NCBI GenBank assembly: GCA_017311315.1
Contig: CM029616.1
Location: forward strand, 29,934,564 to 29,998,563
Length of the DNA stretch: 64,000 nucleotides
Source: Dendrocalamus latiflorus
Taxonomy: Eukaryota; Streptophyta; Magnoliopsida; Poales; Poaceae
Direction of reading: 5' to 3'
The position numbers were made by a program, and so were the translations under genes. Positions 36,401 through 48,700 of this stretch are shown here, piece by piece. The notes below the pieces were generated by a model. It ran no database searches. It was not told the origin of the DNA and saw only the letters and a list, made by a program, of their open reading frames with translations. The number at the start of each line of letters is the position of its first letter. The first letter of the stretch is position 1.

Positions 36401-39165
36401 CTGGCCCGGTAAACCCTAAACGACTTGAGAAGCTGAAAATCGTGAGCTATAGGTCACTCTTTCGGCCAAATGTGCTACGAAAAATAAAAATTCCCGGACT
36501 GGCTCTGTAAACCCGAAACGACTAGACAAGCTGAAAATCGTGAGCTATAGGTCGCGCTTTCGGCCAAATGTGCTGCGAAAAATAAAAATACCTGCACTGG
36601 TCCGGTAACCCCAGAACGACTAGAAAAGCTGAAAATCATGAGCTATAGGCCACGCTTTCGGCCAAATGTGCTCCGAAAAATAAAAAACCTTGCACTGGCC
36701 CGGTTACCCCGGAACGACTAGGAAAGCTGAAAATCATGAGCTATAGGCCACGCTTTCGGCAAAATGTGCACCAAAAAATAAAAATCCCCGGACTACCTCG
36801 GTAAACCAGAAACGACTAGAGAAGTGGAAAATCGTGAGCTATAGGTCACGCTTTCGGCCTAATGTGCTTCGAAAAATACAAAACCCCGGACTGGCCCGGT
36901 AAACCCGAAACGCCTAGAGAAGCTGAAAATCGTGAGCTATAGATCACTCTTTCGGCCAAATATGCTACGAAAAATAAAAATCCCCGGACTGGCCCAGTAA
37001 ACCCAGAACGACTAGTGAAGCTGAAAATCGTGAGCTATAGGTCACACTTTCGACCAAATGTGCTACGAAAAATAAAAATCTTCGGACTGCCTCGGCAACC
37101 ACGGAATGACTAGAAAAGCTGAAAATAGTGAGCTATAGGTCACACTTTCGACCAAATGTGCTACGAAAAATAAAAATCTTCGGACTGTCTCGGCAACCCC
37201 GGAATGACTAGAAAAGCTGAAAATCGTGAGCTATAGTCACTCTTTCGGCCAAATATGCTACGAAAAATAAAAATCCCCGGACTGGCCCAGTAAACCAAGA
37301 ACGACTAGTGATGCTGAAAATCGTGAGCTATAGGTCACACTTTCGACCAAATGTGCTACGAAAAATAAAAATCTTCGGATTGCCTCGGCAACCCCGGAAT
37401 GACTAGAAAAGCTGAAAATCGTGAGCTATAGGTCACACTTTCGACCAAATGTGTTACGAAAAATAAAAATCTTTGGACTGCCTCGGCAACCCCGGAATGA
37501 CTAGAAAAGCTGAAAATCGTGAGCTATTGGTCACTCTTTAGGCCAAATGTGCTACAAAAAATAAAAATCACTGGGCTGGCTCGGTAATCCCGAAACGACA
37601 AGAAAAGCTGAAAATCGTGAGCTATAAGTCGCGCTCTCGGCCAAATGTGCTCCGAAAAATAAAAATCCCTGCACTGGTCCGGTAACCCCAGAACGACTAG
37701 AAAAGCTGAAAATCATGAGCTATAGGCCACGCTATCGGCAAAATGAGCTCCAAAAATTAAAAATCCCCGAATTGCCTCGGTAAACCTGAAACGACTAGAG
37801 AAGCTGAAAATCGTGAGCTATAGTTCACGCTTTCGGCCTAATGTGCTTCAAAAAATAAAAAACCCCGAACTGGCCCGGTAAACCCGAAACGACTAGAGAA
37901 GCTGAAAATCGTGTGCTATAGGTCATTCTTTTGGCCAAATGTGCTACGAAAAACAAAAATCCCCGGATTGCGTCGGTAACCCCGGAACGAGTAGAAGAGC
38001 TGAAAATCGCGAGCTATAGGTCGCACTTTCGGCCAAATGTGCTACGAAAAATAAACATTCCCGGACTGGCTCGGTAAACCCGAAACGACTAGAAAAGCTG
38101 AAAATCGTGAGCTATAGGTCACGCTTTCGGCCAAATGTGCTCCGAAAAATAAAAATCTCTGCACTGGTCCGGTAAACCCAGAATGACTAGAAAAGCTGAA
38201 AATCATGAGCTATAGGCCACGCTTTCGGCCAAATGTGCTCCGAAAAATAAAAAACCTTGCACTGGCCCGGTAACTCCGGAACGACTAGGAAAGCTGAAAA
38301 TCATGAGCTATAGGCCACGCTTTCGGCAAAATGTGCTCCAAAAAATAAAAATCCTCGGACTACCTCGGTAAACCAGAAACGACTAGAGAAGCGGAAAATC
38401 GTGAGCTATAGGTCACGCTTTCGGCCTAATGTGCTTTGAAAAATGCAAAACCCCGGACTGGCCCGGTAAACCCGAAACGACTTGAGAAGCAGAAAATCGT
38501 GAGCTATAGGTCACTCTTTCGACCAAATGTGTTACGAAAAATAAAAATCTTTGGACTGCCTCGGCAACCCCGGAATGACTAGAAAAGCTGAAAATCCTGA
38601 GCTATAGGTCACTCTTTCGGCCAAATGTGCTACAAAAAATAAAAATCACTGGGCTGGCTCGGTAAACCCGAAACGACTAGAAAAGCTGAAAATCGTGAGC
38701 TATAGGTCTCGCTTTCGGCCAAATGTGCTCCGAAAATCAAAAATCCCTGCACTGGTCCGGTAACCCCAGAACGACTAGAAAAGCTGAAAATCATGAGCTA
38801 TAGGCCACGCTATCGGCAAAATGTGCTCCAAAAATTAAAAATCCCCGAATTGCCTCGGTAAACCAGAAACGACTAGAGAAGCGGAAAATCGTGAGCTATA
38901 GGTCACGCTTTCGGCCTAATGTGCTTCGAAATATACAAAACCCCAGACTGGCCCGGTAAACCCAAAACGACTAGAGAAGCTGAAAATCGTGAGCTATAGG
39001 TCACTCTTTCGGCCAAATATGCTACGAAAAATAAAAATCCCCGGACCGGCCCAGTAAACCAAGAACGACTAGTGAAGCTGAAAATCGTGAGCTATAGGTC
39101 ACACTTTCGACCAAATGTGCTACGAAAAATAAAAATCTTCGGATTGCCTCGGCAACCCCGGAATG
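33285..39165. repeat. 5.9-kb segment, copy 2 of the 7,052-bp offset duplication
   Basis: It follows copy 1 monomer by monomer, including rare changes such as the 1-bp dyad deletion ctatagtcac (30,176 and 37,231), tgctattaaaaataaaaatc and gtgatatataggtc. Only scattered single-base differences were noticed, so the duplication is young compared with divergence among monomers. Confidence 0.92.
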
Positions 39166-41190
39166 ACTAGACAAGCTGAAAATCGTGAGCTATAGGTCAC
39201 ACTTTCGACCAAATGTGCTACGAAAAGTAAAAATCTTCGGACTGCCTCGGCAACCCTGGAATAACTAGAAAAGCTGAAAATCGTGAGCTATAGGTCACTG
39301 TTTCGGCCAAATGTGTTACGAAAAATAAAAATTCCCGGACTGGCTCGGTAAACCAGAAACGACTAGAGAAGCGGAAAATCGTGAGCTATAGGTCACGCTT
39401 TCGGCCTAATGTGCTTCGAAAAATACAAAACCCCGGACTGGCCCGGTAAACCCGAAACGACTAGAGAAGCTGAAAATCGTGAGCTATAGGTCACTCTTTC
39501 GGCCAAATGTGCTACGAAAAATAAAAATTCCCGGACTGCCTCGGTAACCCCGGAACGACTAGAAAAGTCAAAAATCGTGAGCTATAGGTCACTCTTTCGG
39601 CCAAATATGCGACGAAAAATAAAAATCCCCGGACTGGCCCAGTAAACCCAGAACGACTAGTGAACCTGAAAATCGTGAGCTATAGGTCACACTTTCGACC
39701 AAATGTGCTACGAAGAATAAAAATCTTCGGACTGCCTCGGCAACCACGGAATGACTAGAAAAGCTAAAAATCGTGAGCTATAGGTCACACTATCGACCAA
39801 ATGTGCTACGAAAAATAAAAATCTCCGGACTGTCTCGGCAACCCCGGAATGACTAGAAAAGCTGAAAATCGTGAGCTATAGGTCACTCTTTCGGCCAAAT
39901 ATGCTACGAAAAATAAAAATCCCCGGACCGGCCCAGTAAACCAAGAACGACTAGTGAAGCTGAAAATCGTGAGCTATAGGTCACACTTTCGACTAAATAT
40001 GCTACGAAAAATAAAAATCTTCGGATTGCCTCGGCAACCCCGGAATGACTAGAAAAGCTGAAATCCGTGAGCTATAGGTCTCACTTTCGACCAAATGTGC
40101 TACGAAAAATAAAAATCTTCGGACTGCCTCGGCAACCCTGGAATGACTAGAAAAGCTGAAAATCGTGAGCTATAGGTCACTGTTTCGGCCAAATGTGCTA
40201 CGAAAAATAAAAATTCCCGGACTGGCTCGGTAAACCCGAAACGACTAGAAAAGCTGAAAATCGTGAGCTATAGGTCGCGCTTTCGGCCAAATGTGCTCCG
40301 AAAAATAAAAATCCCTGCACTGGCCCAGTAAACCCAGAACGACTAGTGAAGCTGAAAATCATGAGCTGTAGGCCACGCTTTCGGCCAAATGTGCTCCGAA
40401 AAATAAAAAACCTTGCACTGGACCGGTAACCCCGCAATGACTAGGAAAGCTGAAAATCAAGAGCTATGGGCCACGCTTTCGGCAAAATGTGCACCAAAAA
40501 ATAAAAATCCCCGGACTACCTCGGTAAACCAGAAACGACTAGAGAAGCGGAAAATCGTGAGCTATAGGTCACGCTTTCGGCCTAATGTGCTTCGAGAAAT
40601 ACAAAACCCCGGACTGGCCCGGTAAACCCGAAACGACTAGAGAAGCTGAAAATCGTGAGCTATAGGTCACTCTTTCGGCCAAATGTGCTACGAAAAATAA
40701 AAATCCCCGGACTGCCTCGGTAACCCCAGAACGACTAGAAAAGCCAAAAATCGTGAGCTATAGGTCACTCTTTCGGCCAAATATTCTACGAAAAAAAAAA
40801 TTCCCCGGACTGGCCCAGTAAACCCAGAACGACTAGTGAACCTGAAAATCGTGAGCTATATGTCACACTTTCGACCAAATGTGCTACGAAGAATAAAAAT
40901 CTTCGGACTGCCTCGGCAACCACGGAATGCCTAGAAAAGCTGAAAATCGTGAGCTATAGGTCACACTTTCGACCAAATGTGCTACGAAAAATAAAAATCT
41001 CCGGACTGTCTCGGCAACCCCGGAATGACTAGAAAAGCTGAAAATGGTGAGCTATAGGTCACTCTTTCGGCCAAATATGCTATTAAAAATAAAAATCCCC
41101 GGACTGGCCCAGTAAACCAAGAACGACTAGTGAAGCTGAAAATCGTGATATATAGGTCACACTTTCGACCAAATGTGCTACGAAAAATAA
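39165..41190. repeat. Third partial copy of the 26-39 kb block
   Basis: It is offset 5,290 bp from copy 2 (reading-frame block 35123 to 40413; ctagacaagc at 33,879 and 39,169). Homology with copy 2 stops at about 41,190, where an E-class head joins a B-class tail. Confidence 0.88.
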
Positions 41191-44100
41191 AAATCCTCGG
41201 ACTACCTCGGTAAACCAGAAACGACTAGAGAAGCGGAAAATCGTGAGCTATAGGTCACGCTTTCGGCCTAATGTGCTTTGAAAAATACAAAACCCCGGAC
41301 TGGCCCGGTAAACCCGAAACGACTTGAGAAGCAGAAAATCGTGAGCTATAGGTCACTCTTTCGACCAAATGTGTTACGAAAAATAAAAATCTTTGGACTG
41401 CCTCGGCAACCCCGGAATGACTAGAAAAGCTGAAAATCCTGAGCTATAGGTCACTCTTTCGGCCAAATGTGCTACAAAAAATAAAAATCACTGGGGGCTG
41501 GCTCGGTAAACCCGAAACGACTAGAAAAGCTGAAAATCGTGAGCTATAGGTCTCGCTTTCGGCCAAATGTGCTCCGAAAATCAAAAATCCCTGCACTGGT
41601 CCGGTAACCCCAGAACGACTAGAAAAGCTGAAAATCATGAGCTATAGGCCACGCTATCGGCAAAATGTGCTCCAAAAATTAAAAATCCCCGAATTGCCTC
41701 GGTAAACCAGAAACGACTAGAGAAGCGGAAAATCGTGAGCTATAGGTCACGCTTTCGGCCTAATGTGCTTCGAAAAATACAAAACCCCAGACTGGCCCGG
41801 TAAACCCAAAACGACTAGAGAAGCTGAAAATCGTGAGCTATAGGTCACTCTTTCGGCCAAATATGCTACGAAAAATAAAAATCCCCGGACCGGCCCAGTA
41901 AACCAAGAACGACTAGTGAAGCTGAAAATCGTGAGCTATAGGTCACACTTTCGACCAAATGTGCTACGAAAAATAAAAATCTTCGGATTGCCTCGGCAAC
42001 CCCGGAATGACTAGACAAGCTGAAAATCGTGAGCTATAGGTCACACTTTCGACCAAATGTGCTACGAAAAGTAAAAATCTTCGGACTGCCTCGGCAACCC
42101 TGGAATGACTAGAAAAGCTGAAAATCGTGAGCTATAGGTCACTGTTTCGGCCAAATGTGTTACGAAAAATAAAAATTCCCGGACTGGCTCGGTAAACCAG
42201 AAACGACTAGAGAAGCGGAAAATCATGAGCTATAGGTCACGCTTTCGACCTAATGTGCTTCGAAAAATACAAAACCCCGGACTGGCCCGGTAAACCCGAA
42301 ACGACTAGAGAAGCTGAAAATCCTGAGCTATAGGTCACTCTTTCGGCCAAATGTGCTACGAAAAATAAAAATTCCCGGACTGCCTCGGTAACCCCGGAAC
42401 GACTAGAAAAGTCAAAAATCGTGAGCTATAGGTCACTCTTTCGGCCAAATATGCGACGAAAAATAAAAATCCCCGGACTGGCCCAGTTAACCCAGAACGA
42501 CTAGTGAACCTGAAAATCGTGAGCTATAGGTCACACTTTCGACCAAATGTGCTACGAAGAATAAAAATCTTCGGACTGCCTCGGCAACCACGGAATGACT
42601 AGAAAAGCTGAAAATCGTGAGCTATAGGTCACACTATCGACCAAATGTGCTACGAAAAATAAAAATCTCCGGACTGTCTCGGCAACCCCGGAATGACTAG
42701 AAAAGCTGAAAATCGTGAGCTATAGGTCACTCTTTCGGCCAAATATGCTACGAAAAATAAAAATCCCCGGACCGGCCCAGTAAACCAAGAACGACTAGTG
42801 ACGCTGAAAATCGTGAGCTATATGTCACACTTTCGACCAAATATGCTACGAAAAATAAAAATCTTCGGATTGCCTCGGCAACCCCGGAATGACTAGAAAA
42901 GCTGAAATCCGTGAGCTATAGGTCTCACTTTCGACCAAATGTGCTACGAAAAATAAAAATCTTCGGACTGCCTCGGCAACCCTGGAATGACTAGAAAAGC
43001 TGAAAATCGTGAGCTATAGGTCACTGTTTCGGCCAAATGTGCTACGAAAAATAAAAATTCCCGGACTGGCTCGGTAAACCCGAAACGACTAGAAAAGCTG
43101 AAAATCGTTAGCTATAGGTCGCGCTTTCGGCCAAATGTGCTCCGAAAAAAAATCCCTGCACTGGCCCAGTAAACCCAGAACGACTAGTGAAGCTGAAAAT
43201 CATGAGCTGTAGGCCACGCTTTCGGCCAAATGTGCTCCGAAAAATAAAAAACCTTGCACTGGACCGGTAACCCCGGAATGACTAGGAAAGCTGAAAATCA
43301 AGAGCTATGGGCCACGCTTTCGGCAAAATGTGCACCAAAAAATAAAAATCCCCGGACTACCTCGGTAAACCAGAAACGACTAGAGAAGCGGAAAATCGTG
43401 AGCTATAGGTCACGCTTTCGGCCTAATGTGCTTCGAGAAATACAAAACCCCGGACTGGCCCGGTAAACCCGAAACGACTAGAGAAGCTGAAAATCGTGAG
43501 CTATAGGTCACTCTTTCGGCCAAATGTGCTACGAAAAATAAAAATCCCCGGACTGCCTCGGTAACCCCAGAACGACTAGAAAAGCCAAAAATCGTGAGCT
43601 ATAGGTCACTCTTTCGGCCAAATATTCTACGAAAAAAAAAATTCCCCGGACTGGCCCAGTAAACCCAGAACGACTAGTGAACCTGAAAATCGTGAGCTAT
43701 ATGTCACACTTTCGACCAAATGTGCTACGAAGAATAAAAATCTTCGGACTGCCTCGGCAACCACGGAATGCCTAGAAAAGCTGAAAATCGTGAGCTATAG
43801 GTCACACTTTCGACCAAATGTGCTACGAAAAATAAAAATCTCCGGACTGTCTCGGCAACCCCGGAATGACTAGAAAAGCTGAAAATGGTGAGCTATAGGT
43901 CACTCTGTCGGCCAAATATGCTATTAAAAATAAAAATCCCCGGACTGGACCAGTAAACCAAGAACGACTAGTGAAGCTGAAAATCGTGATATATAGGTCA
44001 CACTTTCGACCAAATGTGCTACGAAAAATAAAAATCTTCGGATTGCCTCGGCAACCCCGGAATGACTAGAAAAGCTGAAAATCGTGAGCTATAGGTCACA

Positions 44101-44410
44101 CTTTCGACGAAATGTGCTACGAAAAATAAAAATCTTCGGACTGCCTCGGCAACCCCGGAATGACTAGAAAAGCTGAAAATCGTGAGCTATAGGTCACTGT
44201 TTCGGCCAAATGTGCTACGAAAAATAAAAATTCCCAGACTGGCTCGGTAAACCCGAAACGACTAGAAAAGCTGAAAATCGTGAGCTATAGGTCGCGCTTT
44301 CGGTCAAATATACTCCGAAAAATAAAAATCCCTGCACTGGTCCGGTAACCCCAGAACGACTAGAAAAGCTAAAAATCATGAGCTATAGGCCACGCTTTCG
44401 GCCAAATGTG
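41190..44410. repeat. Fourth partial copy of the 26-39 kb block
   Basis: From the 41,190 join it follows 38,348 onward at about 2,842 bp (29 monomers): gaaaatcaaaaatccc at 38,732 and 41,576, and the block 40413 to 43254. Past about 44,030 it follows 35,900-36,270. It ends at about 44,410 in a chimeric monomer. Confidence 0.85.
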
Positions 44411-45720
44411 CTCCGAAAAATACAAAACCCCGGACTGGCCCGGTAAACCCGAAACGACTAGAGAAGCGGAAAATCGTGAGCTATAGGTCACTCTTTCGGC
44501 CAAATGTGCTACGAAAAATAAAAATCCCCGGACTGCCTCGGTAACTCCGGAACGACTAGAAAAGCCAAAAATCGTGGGCTATAGGTCACTCTTTCGGCCA
44601 AATATGCTACGAAAAATAAAAATCCCCGGACTGGCCCAGTAAACCCAGAACGACTAGTGAAGCTGAAAATCGTGAGTCACACTTTCGACCAAATGTGCTA
44701 GGAAGAATAAAAATCTTCGGACTGCCTCGGCAACCACGGAATGACTAGAAAAGCTGAAATTCGTGAGCTATAGGTCATACTTTCGACCAAATGTGCTACG
44801 AAAAATAAAAATCTCCGGACTGTCTCGGCAACCCCGGAATGACTAGAAAAGCTGAAATCGTGAGCTATAGGTCACTCTTTCGGCCAAGTATGCTACGAAA
44901 AATAAAAATCCCCGGACTGGCCCAGTAAACCAAGAACGACTAGTGAAGCTGAAAATCATGAGCTACAGGTCACACTTTCGACCAAATGTGCTACGCAAAA
45001 TAAAAATCTTCGGATTGCCTCGGCAACCCCGGAATGACTAGAAAAGCTGAAAATCGTGAGCTATATGTCACACTTTCGACCAAATGTGCTACGAAAAATA
45101 AAAATCTTCGGACTGCCTCGGCAACCCCGGAATGACTAGAAAAGCTGAAAATCGTGAGCTATAGGTCACTGTTTCGGCCAAATGTGCTACGAAAAATAAA
45201 AATTCTCGGACTGGCTCGGTAAACCCGAAACGACTAGAAAAGCTGAAAATCGTGAGCTATAGGTCGCGCTTTCGGCCAAATGTGCTCCGAAAAATATAAA
45301 TCCCTGCACTGGTCCGGTAACCCCAGAACGACTAGAAAAGCTGAAAATCATGAGCTATAGGCCACGCTTTCGGCCAAATGTGCTCCGAAAAATAAAAAAC
45401 CTTGCACTGGCCCGGTAACCCCGGAACGACTAGGAAAACCTTGCTTTCGGCAAAGTGTGCACCAAAAAATAAAAATCCTCGGACTACCTCGGTAAACCTG
45501 AAACGACTAGAGAAGCGGAAAATCGTGAGCTATTGGTCACGCTTTCGGCCTAATGTGCTTCGAAAAATACAAAACCCCGGACTGGCCCGGTAAACCCAAA
45601 ACGACTAGAGATGCTGAAAATCGTGAGCTATAGGTCACTCTTTCGGTCAAATGTGCTACGAAAAATAAAAATCCCCGGACTGCCTCGGTAACCCCGGAAC
45701 GACTAGAAAAGCCAAAAATC
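44410..45720. repeat. Satellite monomers, template of part of the 5,583-bp unit
   Basis: About 13 monomers that reappear at about 52,805-54,240 and again 5,583 bp later. Compared with those, it lacks one monomer near 44,760, has a 7-bp dyad deletion at 44,671 and a patched deletion at 45,435. Confidence 0.82.
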
Positions 45721-48700
45721 GTGGGCTATAGGTCACTCTTTCGGCCAAATATGCTACGAAAAATAAAAATCCCCGGACTGGCCCAGTAAACCCAGAACGA
45801 CTAGTGAAGCTGAAAATCGTGAGCTATAGGTCACACTTTCGACCAAATGTGCTATGAAGAATAAAAATCTTCGGACTGCCTCGGCAACCACGGAATGACT
45901 AGAAAAGCTGAAATTCGTGAGCTATAGGCCACACTTTCGACCAAATGTGCTACGAAAAATAAAAATCTCCGGACTGTCTCGGCAACCCCGGAATGACTAG
46001 AAAAGCTGAAAATCGTGAGCTATAGGTCACTCTTTCGGCCAAATATACTACAAAAAATAAAAATCACTGGGCTGGCTCGGTAAACCCGAAACGACTAGAA
46101 AAGCTGAAAATCGTGAGCTATAGGTCACACTTTCGACCAAATGTGCTACGAAGAATAAAAATCTTCGGACTGCCTCGGCAACCACAGAATGGCTAGAAAA
46201 GCTGAAAATCGTGAGCTATAGGTCGCGCTTTCGGCCACATGTGCTCCAAAAAATAAAAATCCCTACACTGGTCCGGTAACCCCAGAACGACTAGAAAAGC
46301 TGAAAATCATGAGCTATAGGCCACGCTATCGGCAAAATGTGCTCCAAAAATTAAAAATCCCCGAATTGCCTCGGTAAACCAGAAACGACTAGAGAAGCGG
46401 AAAATCGTGAGCTATAGGTCACGCTTTCGGCCTAATGTGCTTCGAAAAATACAAAACCCCGGACTGGCCCGGTAAACCCGAAACGACTAGAGAAGCTGAA
46501 AATCGTGAGCTATAGGTCACTCTTTCGGCCAAATGTGCTACCAAAAATAAAAATCTCCAGACTGCCTCGGTAACCCCGGAACGACTAGAAAAGCCAAAAA
46601 TCGTCAGCGATAGGTCACACTTTCGGCCAAATATGCTACGAAAAATAAAAATCCCCGGACTGGCCCAGTAAACCCAGAACGACTAGTGAAGCTGAAAATC
46701 GTGAGCTATAGGTCACACTTTCGACCAAATGTGCTATGAAGAATAAAAATCTTCGGACTGCCTCGGCAACCACGGAATGACTAGAAAAGCTGAAATTCGT
46801 GAGCTATAGGCCACACTTTCGACCAAATGTGCTACGAAAAATAAAAATCTCCGGACTGTCTCGGCAACCCCGGAATGACTAGAAAAGCTGAAAATCGTGA
46901 GCTATAGGTCACTCTTTCGGCCAAATATACTACAAAAAATAAAAATCACTGGGCTGGCTCGGTAAACCCGAAACGATTAGAAAAGCTGAAAATCGTGAAC
47001 TATAGGTCGCGCTTTCGGCCAAATGTGCTCCGAAAAATAAAAATCCCTGCACTGGTCCGGTAACCCCAGAACGACTAGAAAAGCTGAAAATCATGAGCTA
47101 TAGGCCACGCTTTCGGCCAAATGTGCTACGAAAAATAAAAAACCTTGCACTGGCCCGGTAACCCCGGAACGACTAGGAATGCTGAAAATCATGAGCTATA
47201 GGCCACGCTTTCGGCAAAATGTGCACCAAAAAATAAAAATCCCCGGACTACCTCGATAACCAGAAACGACTAGAGAAGCGGAAAATCGTGAGCTATAGGT
47301 CACGCTTTCGGCCTAATGCGCTTCGAAAAATACAAAACCCCAGACTGGCCCGGTAAACCCAAAACGACTAGAGAAGCTGAAAATTGTGAGCTATAGGTCA
47401 CTCTTTCGGCCAAATGTGCTACGAAAAATAAAAATCCCCGTACTGCCTCGGTAACCCCGGAACGACTAGAAAAGCCAAAAATCGTGAGCTATAGGTCACT
47501 CTTTCGGCCAAATATGCTACGAAAAATAAAAATCCCCGGACTGGCCCAGTAAACCCAGAACGACTAGTGAAGCTGAAAATCGTGAGCTATAGGTCACACT
47601 TTCGACCAAATGTGCTACAAAAAATAAAAATTACTGGGCTGGCTCGGTAAACCCGAAACGACTAGAAAAGCTGAAAATCGTGAGCTATAGGTCGCGCTTT
47701 CGGCCAAATGTGCTCCAAAAAATAAAAATCCCTGCATTAGTCCGGTAACCCCAGAACGACTAGAAAAGCTGAAAATCATGAGCTATAGGCCACGCTATCG
47801 GCAAAATGTGCTCCAAAAATCAAAAATCCCCGAATTGCCTCGGTAAACCAGAAACGACTAGAGAAGCTGAAAATCGTGATCTATAGGTCACGCTTTCGGC
47901 CTAATGTGCTTCGAAAAATAAAAAATCCCGAACTGGCCCGGTAAACCCGAAACGACAAGAGAAGCTGAAAATCGTGAGCTATAGGTCACTCTTTTGGCCA
48001 AATGTGCTACAAAAAATAAAAATCCCCGGATTGCCTCGGTATCCCCGGAACGAGTAGAAGAGCTGAAAATCGCAAGCTATAGGTCACTCTTTCGGCCAAA
48101 TGTGCCACGAAAAATAAAAATCCCCGGACTGCCTCGGTAACCCAGGAACGACTAGAAAAGCTGAAAATCGTGAGCGATAGGTCACTCTTTCGACCAAATG
48201 TGCCTCAAAAAATAAAAATGCCTAGACTGCCTCGGTAACCCCGGAATTACTAGAAAAGCTAAAAATCAGGAGTTATAGGTCACTCTTTCGGCCAAATGTG
48301 CTACGAAAAATAAAAATCCCCGGACTGCCTCGGTAACCCCGGAACGACTAGAAAAGCCAAAAATCGTGGGCTATAGGTCACTCTTTCGGCCAAATATGCT
48401 ACGAAAAATAAAAATCCCCGGACTGGCCCAGTAAACCCAGAACGACTAGTGAAGCTGAAAATCGTGAGCTATAGGTCACACTTTCGACCAAATGTGCTAT
48501 GAAGAATAAAAATCTTCGGACTGCCTCGGCAACCACGGAATGACTAGAAAAGCTGAAATTCGTGAGCTATAGGCCACACTTTCGACCAAATGTGCTACGA
48601 AAAATAAAAATCTCCGGACTGTCTCGGCAACCCCGGAATGACTAGAAAAGCTGAAAATCGTGAGCTATAGGTCACTCTTTCGGCCAAATATACTACAAAA

